Positions 1-7,168 of a DNA stretch of 16,865 nucleotides are shown in pieces (the stretch's first letter is position 1; each line of letters starts with the position of its first letter). Under the pieces are notes generated by a model, which was not told the origin of the DNA, searched no databases, and saw only the letters and a program-made list of their open reading frames with translations. Source of the DNA: RGEC01 sp044371405 (GTDB lineage Bacteria; Bacteroidota; Bacteroidia; NS11-12g; UBA955); assembly GCA_044371405.1 (NCBI GenBank), contig JBILTS010000035.1, positions 1 to 16,865 of the forward strand, written 5' to 3'. The position numbers were made by a program, and so were the translations under genes.

Positions 1-1243
1 AAATATCTGGTATTATAAAAACCACGGAAAAGACAATAAGCCCGATTTTCGCTTTGTGCAAACAGACTGGCTAGCCGATAAAACAGTAGATCTGGGAGCA
101 AAAACTTCGGTTGCCTTTTGCGATTATGATAACGATGGTGATCAGGACCTGTTTGTGGCCTCAAATGGTGATTTTGAGATTACGGCTGGACTTAAAGACA
201 GGATAGCTTTATTTGAGAATAAAGGCAGCAAAAGTTTGCCTGATTTTGTTAAGATTAACGATGATTATTTAAACATTTCTCAAAAAGGTATATCTGATCT
301 AATTATCAAATTTGGTGATGTAGACGGCGATAAAGACATTGATATGTATTATGGTGAACGGTTTGGCAAAGTGGGCTGGTACCGCAATACAGCCGGACCG
401 GGTAAAGCCATGAATCTGGTTTTTGCCGATGATGATTTATTGAAAATCACCGTAAACCCGGGGATGGAAAATGCAGCACCTGCTATTTGTAATTATAATA
501 ATGATACCTTGCCGGATCTGTTGGTTGGCATGTATAACGGGCGTGTGGCTTTGTATGTCAATCAGGGTAGCGTAGGTGCACCGTCTTTTGTTTTGGCTTT
601 GGCCAATGCATGGGGCATGCGTGCCAATGAATGGAGCAATGAAATTAACCCTGCCGGATTTTTCTCCTTTGGTTACGCAATGCCGGAAGTAACCGATATC
701 GACAATGATGGACAGCAGGATGTGTTGCTGGGAACCTCTTTTGGCAAGGTAAGGTTGTATAAGCCCACAGGGCGCAGCATATATGACAGTTTATCGGCCG
801 TTGAGGGCTGGCTCTGGCAACGCACAGTAACTGATAGCACGGAACCCGACTTCGGCAACCGCGTTAATGTAACAGCTGCAGATATAAACAACGATTCTAT
901 TCCTGAGCTGATTTTTGGAAATGGGAGAGGAGGTTTACATTTTGCCAAAATTCCGGAGGCAAAGGTGGCCCGTTTAAGGAAATTTGGTAACCTTGAACAA
1001 CCCAAAATATATCCCAACCCTGCTTTCGATAGGGTTACCATATCACGGAAGCAAGTCTCTGAACGCTGGACAATGAAACTGATGGATGCATCAGGCCGTT
1101 TCTGCCGTGAATGGGTAATGTTGCCGGGAGAAAGACAATACAGTGCCCAAATTGCAGGTTTCAGCCCCGGCTTTTATACCATCAATATACACAATGGTCA
1201 AAATAGCACGGCTGTGCCATTATGCATTGGCGTAAAGCCCTGA
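1..1243 (+). CDS. FG-GAP/VCBS repeat protein with T9SS C-terminal sorting domain, 5' truncated
   Basis: The reading frame is open from base 2 to the TGA at 1241-1243, so the start lies upstream of the window; a GTG at 56 is in frame but has family-like sequence before it (NIWYYKNHGK). The protein carries repeated acidic Ca2+-binding loops of the FG-GAP/VCBS beta-propeller type: DYDNDGDQD (from about base 122), DVDGDKDID (about 320), NYNNDTLPD (about 491), DIDNDGQQD (about 698) and DINNDSIPE (about 884). The last roughly 80 residues form a type A T9SS sorting domain beginning KIYPNPAFDRVTI and containing the usual MDASGR and GFYTINI strands. Such proteins are exported by Sec, carried across the outer membrane by the type IX system and anchored or released. 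The substrate or adhesion target is unknown. The 3' end overlaps the convergent ABC ATPase gene by 24 bases. Confidence 0.88.
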   Translation, partial: NIWYYKNHGKDNKPDFRFVQTDWLADKTVDLGAKTSVAFCDYDNDGDQDLFVASNGDFEITAGLKDRIALFENKGSKSLPDFVKINDDYLNISQKGISDLIIKFGDVDGDKDIDMYYGERFGKVGWYRNTAGPGKAMNLVFADDDLLKITVNPGMENAAPAICNYNNDTLPDLLVGMYNGRVALYVNQGSVGAPSFVLALANAWGMRANEWSNEINPAGFFSFGYAMPEVTDIDNDGQQDVLLGTSFGKVRLYKPTGRSIYDSLSAVEGWLWQRTVTDSTEPDFGNRVNVTAADINNDSIPELIFGNGRGGLHFAKIPEAKVARLRKFGNLEQPKIYPNPAFDRVTISRKQVSERWTMKLMDASGRFCREWVMLPGERQYSAQIAGFSPGFYTINIHNGQNSTAVPLCIGVKP

Positions 1244-1855
1244 TGATAATTTAATCTGACGGTCGCAGATTGCATATTCCTCAGCCCGGTTTGAGGCAAT
1301 CATTAACAGGCGATTGTGGCCAAATTTATCAATTAAATCATAAAAGAACTGCTCTCCGGCCTTATCCAGATTGGTAAATGGTTCATCCAGAATCAGCAGT
1401 GGCGTATCACTCATTACGGCCAGAGCCAGCTTTACCCGTTGTTTCATCCCGCTGCTGAAAGTGGCAATGGGTTTTTGCATTGTTTTAGCATCAAAATTGG
1501 CCATTGATGAAAAAATACCGGCACTGTTTTCTGTTTGAAGGGGTTTCAATTTATGGTGCAAAGAAAACAACTCCCGGGCCGTAAGGTCTTCATTGAGTTC
1601 CAGGGCAGGAGAGGTAAGTGATACTTTAAGATGCAGGTTGTTTAGCGGAACAGATTGCTGATCAATGCAATGTTTGATGCTGCCCTCGGTTGGAAGCAGC
1701 TGCCCGCACAACAACAATCCAAGCGTGCTTTTCCCGGATCCGTTGGGGCCGAGTATGGCCCATTTTTCCCCGGTTTGAAATGTTTCGTTTAAGTTTCTGA
1801 ACAACCAGTTTCGGTTGAATGATTTACCACAATCCTCCAGGGTAATGCTGAACAC
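1220..1855 (-). CDS. Orphan ABC transporter-type ATPase
   Basis: This is a 211-residue single ABC nucleotide-binding domain. The Walker A is GPNGSGKST (36-44), the signature is FSSGMKQR (133-140), the Walker B is LLILDEP (153-159) and the D-loop is TNLD. Two normally conserved residues look replaced: the region where the Q-loop glutamine is expected reads SLTSPALELNEDLT, and the H-loop reads IASNRAEEY, with Asn189 where His is usual. No permease gene lies beside it. The start is a GTG, 11 bases after the lpxA stop and with no good Shine-Dalgarno; no ATG is available in this frame upstream. It is probably the last gene of the lpx unit, so a role linked to the envelope is possible, but that rests on position only. 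Partner permease and substrate cannot be told. Confidence 0.85.
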   Translation of the reverse strand: MFSITLEDCGKSFNRNWLFRNLNETFQTGEKWAILGPNGSGKSTLGLLLCGQLLPTEGSIKHCIDQQSVPLNNLHLKVSLTSPALELNEDLTARELFSLHHKLKPLQTENSAGIFSSMANFDAKTMQKPIATFSSGMKQRVKLALAVMSDTPLLILDEPFTNLDKAGEQFFYDLIDKFGHNRLLMIASNRAEEYAICDRQIKLSSGLYANA

Positions 1856-1866
1856 AGCCGCAAAAA

Positions 1867-2649
1867 TTATTTGGTGATATAACCCTTCATGATACCGCGG
1901 TCTGATTCTTTGATAAACTGCAGTATTTCATCGCGTTCTGTGGTAGGGGTAAATTCAGTTTCAATGATTTTTATTGCCTTGGCCGTGTTATATCCCTTTA
2001 CAAAAAGGTTTCGGTATATATCCTGAATTTCGCTGATCTTTTCAGTAGAGAAATTGCGCCTGCGCAAGCCAATGCTGTTTACACCTTCATAGCTTAATGG
2101 TTCGCGGGCAGCTTTAGTGTAGGGTGGTACATCCTTACGAACAAGACTACCGCCGCTGATCATGGCATGGCGACCAATTTTAACAAACTGGTGCACCAAA
2201 GCAGCACCGCCCAGTATCGCCCATTCCCCAATATGAACGTGGCCTGCTACCTGCACGCTGTTTGCAAGAATACAATTGTCTTCAACAACACAATCATGAG
2301 CAAGGTGCACGTAGGCCATCAGCAGCACATTGGACCCCACTTTTGTGTAACCCTGTGCATTGGTGCCTTTATTGATGGTTACATATTCCCTTACTGTGGT
2401 ATTATCGCCAATGATGGTGAGGGTTTCTTCACCGTCAAATTTTAAATCCTGGGGGATGGCGCCAATCGAAGCACCTGGGAATATCCGACAATTTTTACCA
2501 ATTCTGCTGCCCTTGAAAATGACAGCACCCGACATTACATGCGTTCCTTCACCAATCTCAACATTTGCATGAATGGTTACAAATGGGTCTATCGTAACAT
2601 TATCGGCGATTTTGGCCGAAGGATGTACATATGCCAATGGTTGAATCAT
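1867..2649 (-). CDS. lpxA: UDP-N-acetylglucosamine acyltransferase
   Basis: LpxA transfers a 3-hydroxyacyl chain from acyl carrier protein to the 3-OH of UDP-GlcNAc, the first step of lipid A synthesis in the cytoplasm. The 260-residue protein has the expected length. Its N-terminal two thirds are hexapeptide repeats forming a left-handed beta-helix (from about residue 8 to 190), including the family loop GAIPQDLKFDGEETLTIIGD (63-82). The catalytic region reads MAYVHLAHDC, with His115 and His118 matching E. coli His122 and His125. The C-terminal helical part (from about residue 190, SYEGVNSIGLRRRNF) is also typical. It starts at ATG 2649, 47 bases after the lipoprotein gene, with only a poor promoter-like match in that spacer, so it is probably co-transcribed with the genes upstream. 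Confidence 0.97.
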   Translation of the reverse strand: MIQPLAYVHPSAKIADNVTIDPFVTIHANVEIGEGTHVMSGAVIFKGSRIGKNCRIFPGASIGAIPQDLKFDGEETLTIIGDNTTVREYVTINKGTNAQGYTKVGSNVLLMAYVHLAHDCVVEDNCILANSVQVAGHVHIGEWAILGGAALVHQFVKIGRHAMISGGSLVRKDVPPYTKAAREPLSYEGVNSIGLRRRNFSTEKISEIQDIYRNLFVKGYNTAKAIKIIETEFTPTTERDEILQFIKESDRGIMKGYITK

Positions 2650-2696
2650 AACTATATGTCAGAATTAGCGATTGTTTTTGAAAACTATTTCGGGAT

Positions 2697-3128
2697 TTAT
2701 TTTGCGGCCTTTCGCTTCAGAACAAGAACGAAATCTGCTTCTTTGCTGTGCGTAGTCAGGCTCATATTGTCATCATCCTTAAACTCAACGTTGGTTGTGT
2801 CTTTTTTGGGTGATCCGGGCATACCTGAAATCAACTGTTTGCCGTTATCAGACATTTTCCACGTACCTACTTCGGGCTGGCCGCCAAAAATGCGGGTCAT
2901 TTTGCCTTCTTTGCCAAATTCTATGGTGGCTTTGCCTTTCATTTGTTGAATGATGCCCTCCATCATACCGGCAATCATCAGCATATTGGAATCATTTTTA
3001 GAAGCTTCAGAAAGGGTTAATTTAGCATCCTGCACAATCCAGTTGCCCTGAATTTTTTTGGATGGATTAGAGCAGGAAATCATACCAAAGAGGGCGATGA
3101 AGCCCATGGAATAGATAAGTTTTTTCAT
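2697..3128 (-). CDS. Small lipocalin-like lipoprotein within the lpx block
   Basis: This gene encodes a 143-residue protein. The first 18 residues (MKKLIYSMGFIALFGMIS) form a signal peptide ending in a lipobox with Cys19, so it should be a signal peptidase II lipoprotein. The residues after Cys19 (SNPSKK) lack the acidic stretch that marks surface export in this phylum, so a periplasm-facing location is more likely. The rest resembles lipocalin-like domain proteins: QGNWIV near the N-terminus, then F-G-K-E-G-K and VGTWKMSDNGKQL, and a final strand FVLVLKRK. The start at 3128 is preferred over an in-frame ATG at 3182 because it opens directly on the signal peptide and lies 12 bases after a TATCTTTG promoter box. 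It sits between lpxC-fabZ and lpxA; the function is unknown. Confidence 0.8.
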   Translation of the reverse strand: MKKLIYSMGFIALFGMISCSNPSKKIQGNWIVQDAKLTLSEASKNDSNMLMIAGMMEGIIQQMKGKATIEFGKEGKMTRIFGGQPEVGTWKMSDNGKQLISGMPGSPKKDTTNVEFKDDDNMSLTTHSKEADFVLVLKRKAAK

Positions 3129-3140
3129 AGGTTTGTGGGT

Positions 3141-3148
3141 CAAAGATA
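3141..3148 (-). promoter_or_regulatory. Candidate -7 promoter box of the lipoprotein gene
   Basis: The minus strand reads TATCTTTG, an exact match to the Bacteroidota -7 consensus TAnnTTTG, ending 12 bases before the ATG at 3128. No clear -33 TTTG was found upstream. It suggests that the lipoprotein, and perhaps lpxA after it, can be transcribed separately from lpxD and lpxC-fabZ. A weak hairpin (TGCAT at 3151-3155 and ATGCA at 3165-3169) lies just upstream. Confidence 0.45.
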
Positions 3149-3190
3149 CATGCATTTTTTTAAGATGCACCCCGGTATTCAAATATTCGG

Positions 3191-4597
3191 TCAGGATATT
3201 TTGCTGATTAGGGCCGTCATCTCGGCCTCACTCACCAGTTTATCGCCTACAAACGCCCTGCCGATCATGGTGCAAATCCCCCTGCGAATATCCAAAAGTT
3301 CCATTTTCATTACCAGCGTATCGCCGGGCACTACCTTGTCTTTGAATTTTGCATTGTCTATTTTCAAAAAATAGGTGCTGTAATTCTCCGGATCAGGAAC
3401 CGTACTTAAAATCAGTACACCACCCGCCTGTGCCATGGCTTCCAGCTGCAACACCCCAGGCATAATGGGATCACCGGGGAAGTGACCTGCAAAAAAAGGT
3501 TGGTCGTATGTGATGTTCTTTACTGCCACAATGGTACGGTGGTCTTTGCTGACTATTTTATCTACCAGCAAAAACGGGTGCTTGTGTGGTAGCATTTTGA
3601 TGATGTCAGCTGTATTGTACAATGGTTTTGCGTTTGGATCGTAAACAGGTGGTCCTTCCTGCTTGCGCCGTTGCTCTTTTTTGATGACTTGTTTTATTTT
3701 CTTGGCAAATGCTACATTGCTGGCATGTCCCGGACGTGCAGCCATAATCTGCCCTTTGATGGGCATCCCGGCCAATGCAAGATCCCCAATCATATCAAGC
3801 AATTTATGTCTGGCGGGCTCGTTTTGAAAGCGCAGGTCCAGGTTATTGAGGATACCTTCTTTTCGAACCTCTACCGATGGTTTATTGAAAACCTTTGCCA
3901 GACGGTCCAGTTCATCCTGAGAAACAGCCCTGTCTACCACCACGATGGCATTGTTCAGGTCTCCACCCTTGATCAGGTTGTGAGCCAAAAGCATTTCAAG
4001 TTCGTGCAAGAAGCAAAACGTGCGGCAGGGAGCAATTTGGTTTTTAAATTCAGAAATGTGCGTGAGTGCCGCATGCTGACTGCCCAAAACGGGTGAGTTG
4101 TAATCGACCATCACCGTAAGACGATATTCATTTACCGGCATGGCAATAATCTCTACCTGATTGGCTTCATCGGTAAAATGAATATTGTAGGGAATCTCGA
4201 AATATTCACGATCAGCATCCAGTTCAATGGTTCCGCATGCAGTGAGGGCTTCAACAAAGGGTTTGCTACTGCCGTCCATGATGGGCATTTCCGGACCGGA
4301 AACATCAAGCAGCACATTATCAATTTCCAGGCCCACCAAAGCAGCCAAAACGTGTTCTACTGTGCTGATGCTGGCCCCTTTCTTTTCAAGTGTGGTTCCC
4401 CTGGAAGTGTCAGTTACCAGATCGCAATCGGCTTCAATAATGGGTTGCCCCGGCAAGTCTACCCTGCGAAATTTATATCCGTGATTTGCTTCTGCCGGCT
4501 GAAATGTCAGTGATACTTCCGCACCGGAATGTAATCCTACACCATGAAGGGTGACAGGGGCTTTGAGGGTAGTTTGTTTGGGGTTTATCTGACTCAT
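3191..4597 (-). CDS. lpxC-fabZ: Bifunctional UDP-3-O-acyl-GlcNAc deacetylase / 3-hydroxyacyl-ACP dehydratase
   Basis: This 468-residue protein fuses LpxC (about 1-305) to FabZ (about 325-468), an arrangement characteristic of Bacteroidota. LpxC performs the committed zinc-dependent deacetylation of lipid A synthesis: the Zn ligands His82 (STVEHVLAAL), His264 and Asp268 (RHKLLDMIGD) and the catalytic His291 (RPGHASN) are all present. FabZ dehydrates 3-hydroxyacyl-ACP: LPHKHPFLLVDKI (336-348) and HFPGDPIMPGVLQLEAMAQ (372-390) give the active-site His372 and Glu386. The linker at about 300-325 is basic (KKIKQVIKKEQRRKQ). The fusion puts two enzymes that compete for the 3-hydroxyacyl-ACP pool on one chain. 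The gene starts 8 bases after the lpxD stop and is probably co-transcribed with it. Confidence 0.98.
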   Translation of the reverse strand: MSQINPKQTTLKAPVTLHGVGLHSGAEVSLTFQPAEANHGYKFRRVDLPGQPIIEADCDLVTDTSRGTTLEKKGASISTVEHVLAALVGLEIDNVLLDVSGPEMPIMDGSSKPFVEALTACGTIELDADREYFEIPYNIHFTDEANQVEIIAMPVNEYRLTVMVDYNSPVLGSQHAALTHISEFKNQIAPCRTFCFLHELEMLLAHNLIKGGDLNNAIVVVDRAVSQDELDRLAKVFNKPSVEVRKEGILNNLDLRFQNEPARHKLLDMIGDLALAGMPIKGQIMAARPGHASNVAFAKKIKQVIKKEQRRKQEGPPVYDPNAKPLYNTADIIKMLPHKHPFLLVDKIVSKDHRTIVAVKNITYDQPFFAGHFPGDPIMPGVLQLEAMAQAGGVLILSTVPDPENYSTYFLKIDNAKFKDKVVPGDTLVMKMELLDIRRGICTMIGRAFVGDKLVSEAEMTALISKIS

Positions 4598-4605
4598 TTT
4601 ATGTA

Positions 4606-5652
4606 TCAGGAATTGTCTTTTTTATTCTTTAAGTTTTCCAGGTCTTTGGCAAGTTGCTTCATCTCGTTCAGCAAATCCGGTAATTTTTTGAAAGCTGCCC
4701 AGCTTCTGAATTGCTCTTTCATGGGACTTGCCGGTGAACCAATCCAGTTGGTGCCTGTTTCCTCTATGCTTTTAGTGACACCGGATTGTGCGCCAATACC
4801 GGTGCGGTCTGCAATGCTAATGTGTCCCACAAATCCCACCTGTCCGCCAATTTGGCAGTTGGCTCCGATTTTGGTGCTGCCACTCACGCCGGTTTGCGAT
4901 GCAATAACAGTGTTTGCCCCTATTTCAGCATTGTGAGCAACCTGTATCAGGTTGTCAAGTTTGGTGCCGCGTCGAATAATGGTGCTACCCATGGTAGCCC
5001 TGTCAATACTGCAGTTGCTGCCAATCTCCACATCATCTTCTATAATCACGTTTCCAATTTGCGGTATTTTGGCATAAGTATCGCCAATGGGTGCAAAACC
5101 AAATCCGTCGCTTCCAATTACAGTGCCGGCATGAATGATGCAGTTGTTGCCAATTTTGCAACCGGCATAAATTTTTACTCCCGGGTATATAGTGCAGTTA
5201 TCTCCAATGGTAGCACCCTTGCCGACAAACACGTGGGGATAAATCTGTGTGTTATTGCCAACCCTTGCATTTTCATCAATGTAGGCCGTAGCACCAACAA
5301 AAACATCGCTACCCAGCGAAGCGCCTTCATTCACATAACTGCCTGTTTCTATGCCTTTTTTAGGTTCATTTGGGTTGAACCAGGCGTTTAATACCATGCA
5401 AAAAGCAAAATAGGGATTGGCATGGCGGATGAGGGCAAAGGATACCGGTTGAGCAGGTTTAAAATCAAAAGGAACAATGACCGCAGCGGCTTTAGAAGCA
5501 TATAGCTGCGTCTCATATTTGGGGTTGGCAAAGAAGCATAAAGTTTGGTTATCAGCATCTTCCAGTTTTCCGGGCAGGGAGATTTCAATATCGGCATTGC
5601 CTTCCACAACAGCACCGGTAATTCTGGCGATTTCAGCAATGCGTATTCCCAT
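4606..5652 (-). CDS. lpxD: UDP-3-O-acylglucosamine N-acyltransferase
   Basis: LpxD adds the second, N-linked 3-hydroxyacyl chain to UDP-3-O-acyl-GlcN, the third step of lipid A synthesis. The 348-residue protein has the N-terminal uridine-binding domain (about 1-100, IAEIARITGAVVEGNADIEI and FFANPKYETQL), a long run of hexapeptide repeats (about 105-300), and a C-terminal helical tail (about 310-348). The catalytic histidine is His240 in NLIQVAHNAEIG, matching E. coli His239. The motif GSDGFGFAP (180-188) is also conserved. It is the first gene of the leftward lpx block and starts at ATG 5652. It is divergent from moaD, with 61 bases between them. A TATTTTTG box 12 bases before the ATG is the likely promoter. 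Confidence 0.98.
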   Translation of the reverse strand: MGIRIAEIARITGAVVEGNADIEISLPGKLEDADNQTLCFFANPKYETQLYASKAAAVIVPFDFKPAQPVSFALIRHANPYFAFCMVLNAWFNPNEPKKGIETGSYVNEGASLGSDVFVGATAYIDENARVGNNTQIYPHVFVGKGATIGDNCTIYPGVKIYAGCKIGNNCIIHAGTVIGSDGFGFAPIGDTYAKIPQIGNVIIEDDVEIGSNCSIDRATMGSTIIRRGTKLDNLIQVAHNAEIGANTVIASQTGVSGSTKIGANCQIGGQVGFVGHISIADRTGIGAQSGVTKSIEETGTNWIGSPASPMKEQFRSWAAFKKLPDLLNEMKQLAKDLENLKNKKDNS

Positions 5653-5664
5653 ACTTTGTCAGCA

Positions 5665-5672
5665 CAAAAATA
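5665..5672 (-). promoter_or_regulatory. Candidate -7 promoter box of lpxD
   Basis: The minus strand reads TATTTTTG, an exact TAnnTTTG match, ending 12 bases before the lpxD ATG. No good -33 TTTG lies at the usual distance. The 12-base gap equals that at the lipoprotein promoter (3141-3148) and differs from the 4-5 base gap of the Moco genes. Confidence 0.45.
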
Positions 5673-5701
5673 GGAACTAATTTCGAAAGCACACATTTAC
5701 C

Positions 5702-5709
5702 TATATTTG
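5702..5709 (+). promoter_or_regulatory. Candidate -7 promoter box of moaD-moeB-moaE
   Basis: TATATTTG is an exact match to TAnnTTTG and ends 4 bases before the moaD ATG at 5714. An imperfect -33 element, TTTC at 5681-5684, lies 17 bases upstream, inside a short palindrome TTTCGAAA (5681-5688). A start site 4-7 bases after the box would fall at or inside the first codon, implying a leaderless mRNA. Confidence 0.55.
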
Positions 5710-5713
5710 CTGT

Positions 5714-5941
5714 ATGGTGAATGTACTGTTGTTTGGACGTTTGGCGGAGATTTGCGGACAACATAATTATGTGTTTGAATTAACAGATACCGATTCGGTT
5801 TGCGAAAAGCTGAAGGCAGACTTTCCGGAATTGAATAATCTAAGCTTTGCTATTGCGGTTAATCAAATTTTGATTACAAAAAATACTGCACTCAAATACG
5901 GAGATGAGGTAGCGCTTATGCCGCCCTACAGCGGAGGATAA
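5714..5941 (+). CDS. moaD: Molybdopterin synthase small subunit (sulfur carrier)
   Basis: MoaD is a 75-residue ubiquitin-fold protein. Its C-terminal glycine is adenylated by MoeB and converted to a thiocarboxylate, the sulfur donor for molybdopterin. The tail PPYSGG gives the essential double glycine. The N-terminus NVLLFGRLAEICG and the GDEVALMPP segment are family features. ATG 5714 is immediately followed by an in-frame GTG (5717) that would also give a family-like start (NVLLFG); ATG is preferred. The stop is 1 base before the moeB ATG, so translation is probably coupled. It opens the moaD-moeB-moaE operon. Confidence 0.95.
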   Translation: MVNVLLFGRLAEICGQHNYVFELTDTDSVCEKLKADFPELNNLSFAIAVNQILITKNTALKYGDEVALMPPYSGG

Positions 5942-5942
5942 G

Positions 5943-6722
5943 ATGGAAGGTTATTTCCACCGTCAGATTCAGTTGAATGAAATTGGGGCGTCAGGGCAGC
6001 AAAAATTGCATGCTTCCAGCGTGTTGGTTATAGGTGCCGGCGGTCTGGGTTGTCCGCTTTTGTTAAATCTGGCATCCTGCGGAGTGGGACGAATCACCAT
6101 CATTGATTTTGACAAGGTGGAATTACACAACTTGCACCGTCAGCCACTCTTTACACCCCATGATTTGGGTAGAGGGAAATCAGAGACCGCTGCCCGCTTT
6201 CTATTGGATCGCTTTCCGCATTGCCTTGTAAATGCTGTAGATGCTATGTTTGATGCAAAAATGGCTGTTTCCATGGTTCCGGAAGCAGATATATTGGTTG
6301 ATTGTTCGGATAATTTACAGGTGCGTTATCTAATGGATGATACAGCCAGAATATTCGAAAAACCGTGGGTGCATGCATCGGTTAGTAAGTTTAATATACA
6401 ATGGGCATTGTTTAGGCCGCATCTGGGCTATTCATACAGAAATGTTTATCCCGTGCCTCCCAATCCCTTATTTATGGGGCAATGCAACACGGAAGGGATT
6501 TTGGGTGCTGTGCCGGCACTGGCCGGAACACTGCAAGCCAATGTTGTATTGAATGCACTGCTAGGACTAGATGAAATGGATGGAAAGATATTTCATCTGG
6601 ATACAAGAAGCGGTCAAACTCACGCATTTAACTATGGGGCCAAAAGCATTGTGGTGCCCGAAAATGCGAAAGCAATTACAAATTATAATTACGAGGCATT
6701 TTGCCAAAACTTTAAATCATGA
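5943..6722 (+). CDS. moeB: MoaD adenylyltransferase (ThiF/HesA/MoeB family)
   Basis: MoeB adenylates the C-terminal glycine of MoaD using ATP. The 259-residue protein has the nucleotide-binding motif VLVIGAGGLGCPLL (27-40), the DFDKVELHNLHRQ stretch (55-67) and DCSDN (120-124). Gene order, directly after moaD and before moaE, favours MoeB over ThiF. Unlike E. coli MoeB, the two Cys-X-X-Cys pairs that bind structural zinc are missing: the first site reads SYRN (164-167) instead of CYRC, and no CxxC exists near the C-terminus. Cys181 (GQCNTEGILG) corresponds to the conserved cysteine of the family loop. There is no C-terminal rhodanese domain. The ATGA overlap with moaE shows tight coupling. 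Confidence 0.92.
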   Translation: MEGYFHRQIQLNEIGASGQQKLHASSVLVIGAGGLGCPLLLNLASCGVGRITIIDFDKVELHNLHRQPLFTPHDLGRGKSETAARFLLDRFPHCLVNAVDAMFDAKMAVSMVPEADILVDCSDNLQVRYLMDDTARIFEKPWVHASVSKFNIQWALFRPHLGYSYRNVYPVPPNPLFMGQCNTEGILGAVPALAGTLQANVVLNALLGLDEMDGKIFHLDTRSGQTHAFNYGAKSIVVPENAKAITNYNYEAFCQNFKS

Positions 6723-7168
6723 CCGAAGATAAAAAGCATAAAAAAGTATTTATGGATGGGCCTATTACGCCTGCGTTTATTGCAGATTGTCTTGCCAAAC
6801 ATGCCACCAAACATAATATTGGTGCTCATAGCATGTTCATGGGGCAGGTGAGGGCCGATGTGAATGAAAATGGACAAACGGTAACCGGCATTGAATATGA
6901 AGCTTATCAGGAAATGGCCATGGAAACCCTGCACAACATCCGCGAAGATGCTTTTGCCAAATATTCACTAACCTGTATGCATATCTACCACAGTCTAGGA
7001 ATGGTTACGGCCGGTGAGATTTCACTTTTTGTATTTACTTCATCAGCCCACCGCCGTGCTGCCATTGAGGCCTGCGATTACCTGGTGGAACGCATAAAAA
7101 AAGAAGTGCAGGTGTGGGGTAAAGAAATACTGGATTCGGGTAAAACAGTTTGGAAGCAACCGGGCTAA
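6719..7168 (+). CDS. moaE: Molybdopterin synthase catalytic subunit
   Basis: MoaE pairs with thiocarboxylated MoaD to insert the dithiolene sulfurs into cyclic pyranopterin monophosphate, giving molybdopterin. Family features in the 149-residue protein are GAHSMFMGQVR (34-44), IEYEAYQEMA (59-68), the HRR segment (110-112) and the C-terminal lysine-rich active region IKKEVQVWGKEI (127-138). The usual WKKE here reads WGKE; from memory this variant is not rare in the phylum, and the neighbouring lysines remain. It overlaps moeB by 4 bases (ATGA) and is last in the operon. Its TAA stop shares bases with the TAG stop of the convergent fdhD gene, leaving no room for a terminator. Confidence 0.95.
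   Translation: MTEDKKHKKVFMDGPITPAFIADCLAKHATKHNIGAHSMFMGQVRADVNENGQTVTGIEYEAYQEMAMETLHNIREDAFAKYSLTCMHIYHSLGMVTAGEISLFVFTSSAHRRAAIEACDYLVERIKKEVQVWGKEILDSGKTVWKQPG

Noticed and set aside
3129..3182. Upstream extension of the lipoprotein gene to 3182.
   Set aside because: It would bury the signal peptide and start upstream of the TATCTTTG promoter box.
4786..5391. 201-codon plus-strand frame opposite lpxD.
   Set aside because: It mirrors the hexapeptide repeats of lpxD; the low-complexity translation is an artefact of the periodic sense sequence.
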